Part shown: piece after piece, positions 28,720-28,751 of the stretch
Numbering within the stretch: the first letter of the stretch is position 1
How the letters are laid out: each line of letters begins with the position of its first letter
DNA from: Chromera velia
Lineage: Eukaryota; Sar; Chromeraceae
Assembly: GCA_018398765.1 (NCBI GenBank)
Contig: JAHBMJ010000384.1
Coordinates: 20,265 to 49,015 of the forward strand
Direction: 5' to 3'
DNA length: 28,751 nucleotides
The notes under the pieces: generated by a model
Databases searched by the model: none
What the model saw: only the letters and a program-made list of their open reading frames with translations
What the model was told of the DNA's origin: nothing
Program-made: the position numbers and the translations under genes

Positions 28720-28751
28720 GTATGTCGTCTCCCCCCCCTCCCTCTCTCTCT

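Noticed and set aside
1-28751. Nuclear genetic code change (stop codons read as amino acids)
   Set aside because: In-frame stops occur only in element-like genes and include TGA, TAA and TAG, while host genes end normally in TGA or TAA; decay is simpler.
1-28751. tRNA, rRNA or other structured RNA genes
   Set aside because: No cloverleaf with A/B-box-like sequence or rRNA core motifs was recognised by eye; a covariance-model scan would be needed to exclude small ones.

Overview
This window reads as nuclear DNA from a eukaryote with intron-rich, GC-rich genes set in AT-rich repeat-laden spacer. Acceptor sites follow long (CT)n/(GT)n tracts ending in GCAG, TGCATGC motifs recur, and one gene encodes a RAP-domain organellar protein of the kind expanded in apicomplexans, chromerids and green algae. 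A photosynthetic alveolate such as a chromerid would fit, but this is inference. No bacterial-type operons, rRNA, tRNA or CRISPR were recognised.

Layout. 1-743: 3' end of a plus-strand gene (terminal exon 438-743). 744-3200: AT-rich spacer with a decayed, intron- or stop-interrupted ORF chain (1308-2374) and small repeats. 3369-6678: multi-exon plus-strand gene of unknown function with two apparent microexons. 6679-16400: repeat-rich spacer holding a two-exon minus-strand gene (7793-8843) whose intron is a ~42-nt minisatellite, a 38-nt minisatellite in two blocks (9679-11110) with a duplicated leader sequence, a transposon-like minus-strand exon (12637-13081), a 74-nt minisatellite (13885-14395), a ~150-nt direct repeat (14493-14995) and a minus-strand small membrane-protein gene with a frame break (15182-15957). 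16406-18874: a 2.47-kb candidate DNA transposon with 12-bp terminal inverted repeats, near-identical 8-bp flanks, a degenerate minus-strand gene with a single in-frame TGA, and a second terminal-inverted-repeat element (17120-17663) nested inside it. 20193-25533: a six-exon RAP-domain gene, the best-supported gene here. 26796-28719: a BED-finger/hAT transposase-like gene that lacks the catalytic middle of the family and carries a frame change and an in-frame TAA; it runs off the right edge.

How it fits together. The host genes at 3369-6678 and 20193-25533 lie in the same orientation and may be independent, or may be the two ends of one gene split by ~13.5 kb of repeat and transposon DNA. The 16.4-18.9 kb element has hAT-style ends (8-bp target duplication, TAGGG-type terminus) and the hAT-like gene lies only 8 kb away, so a transposase/non-autonomous-element relationship is worth testing. 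All exon boundaries were read by eye from GT/AG sites and reading-frame phase, without transcripts; boundaries of first exons are the least certain.
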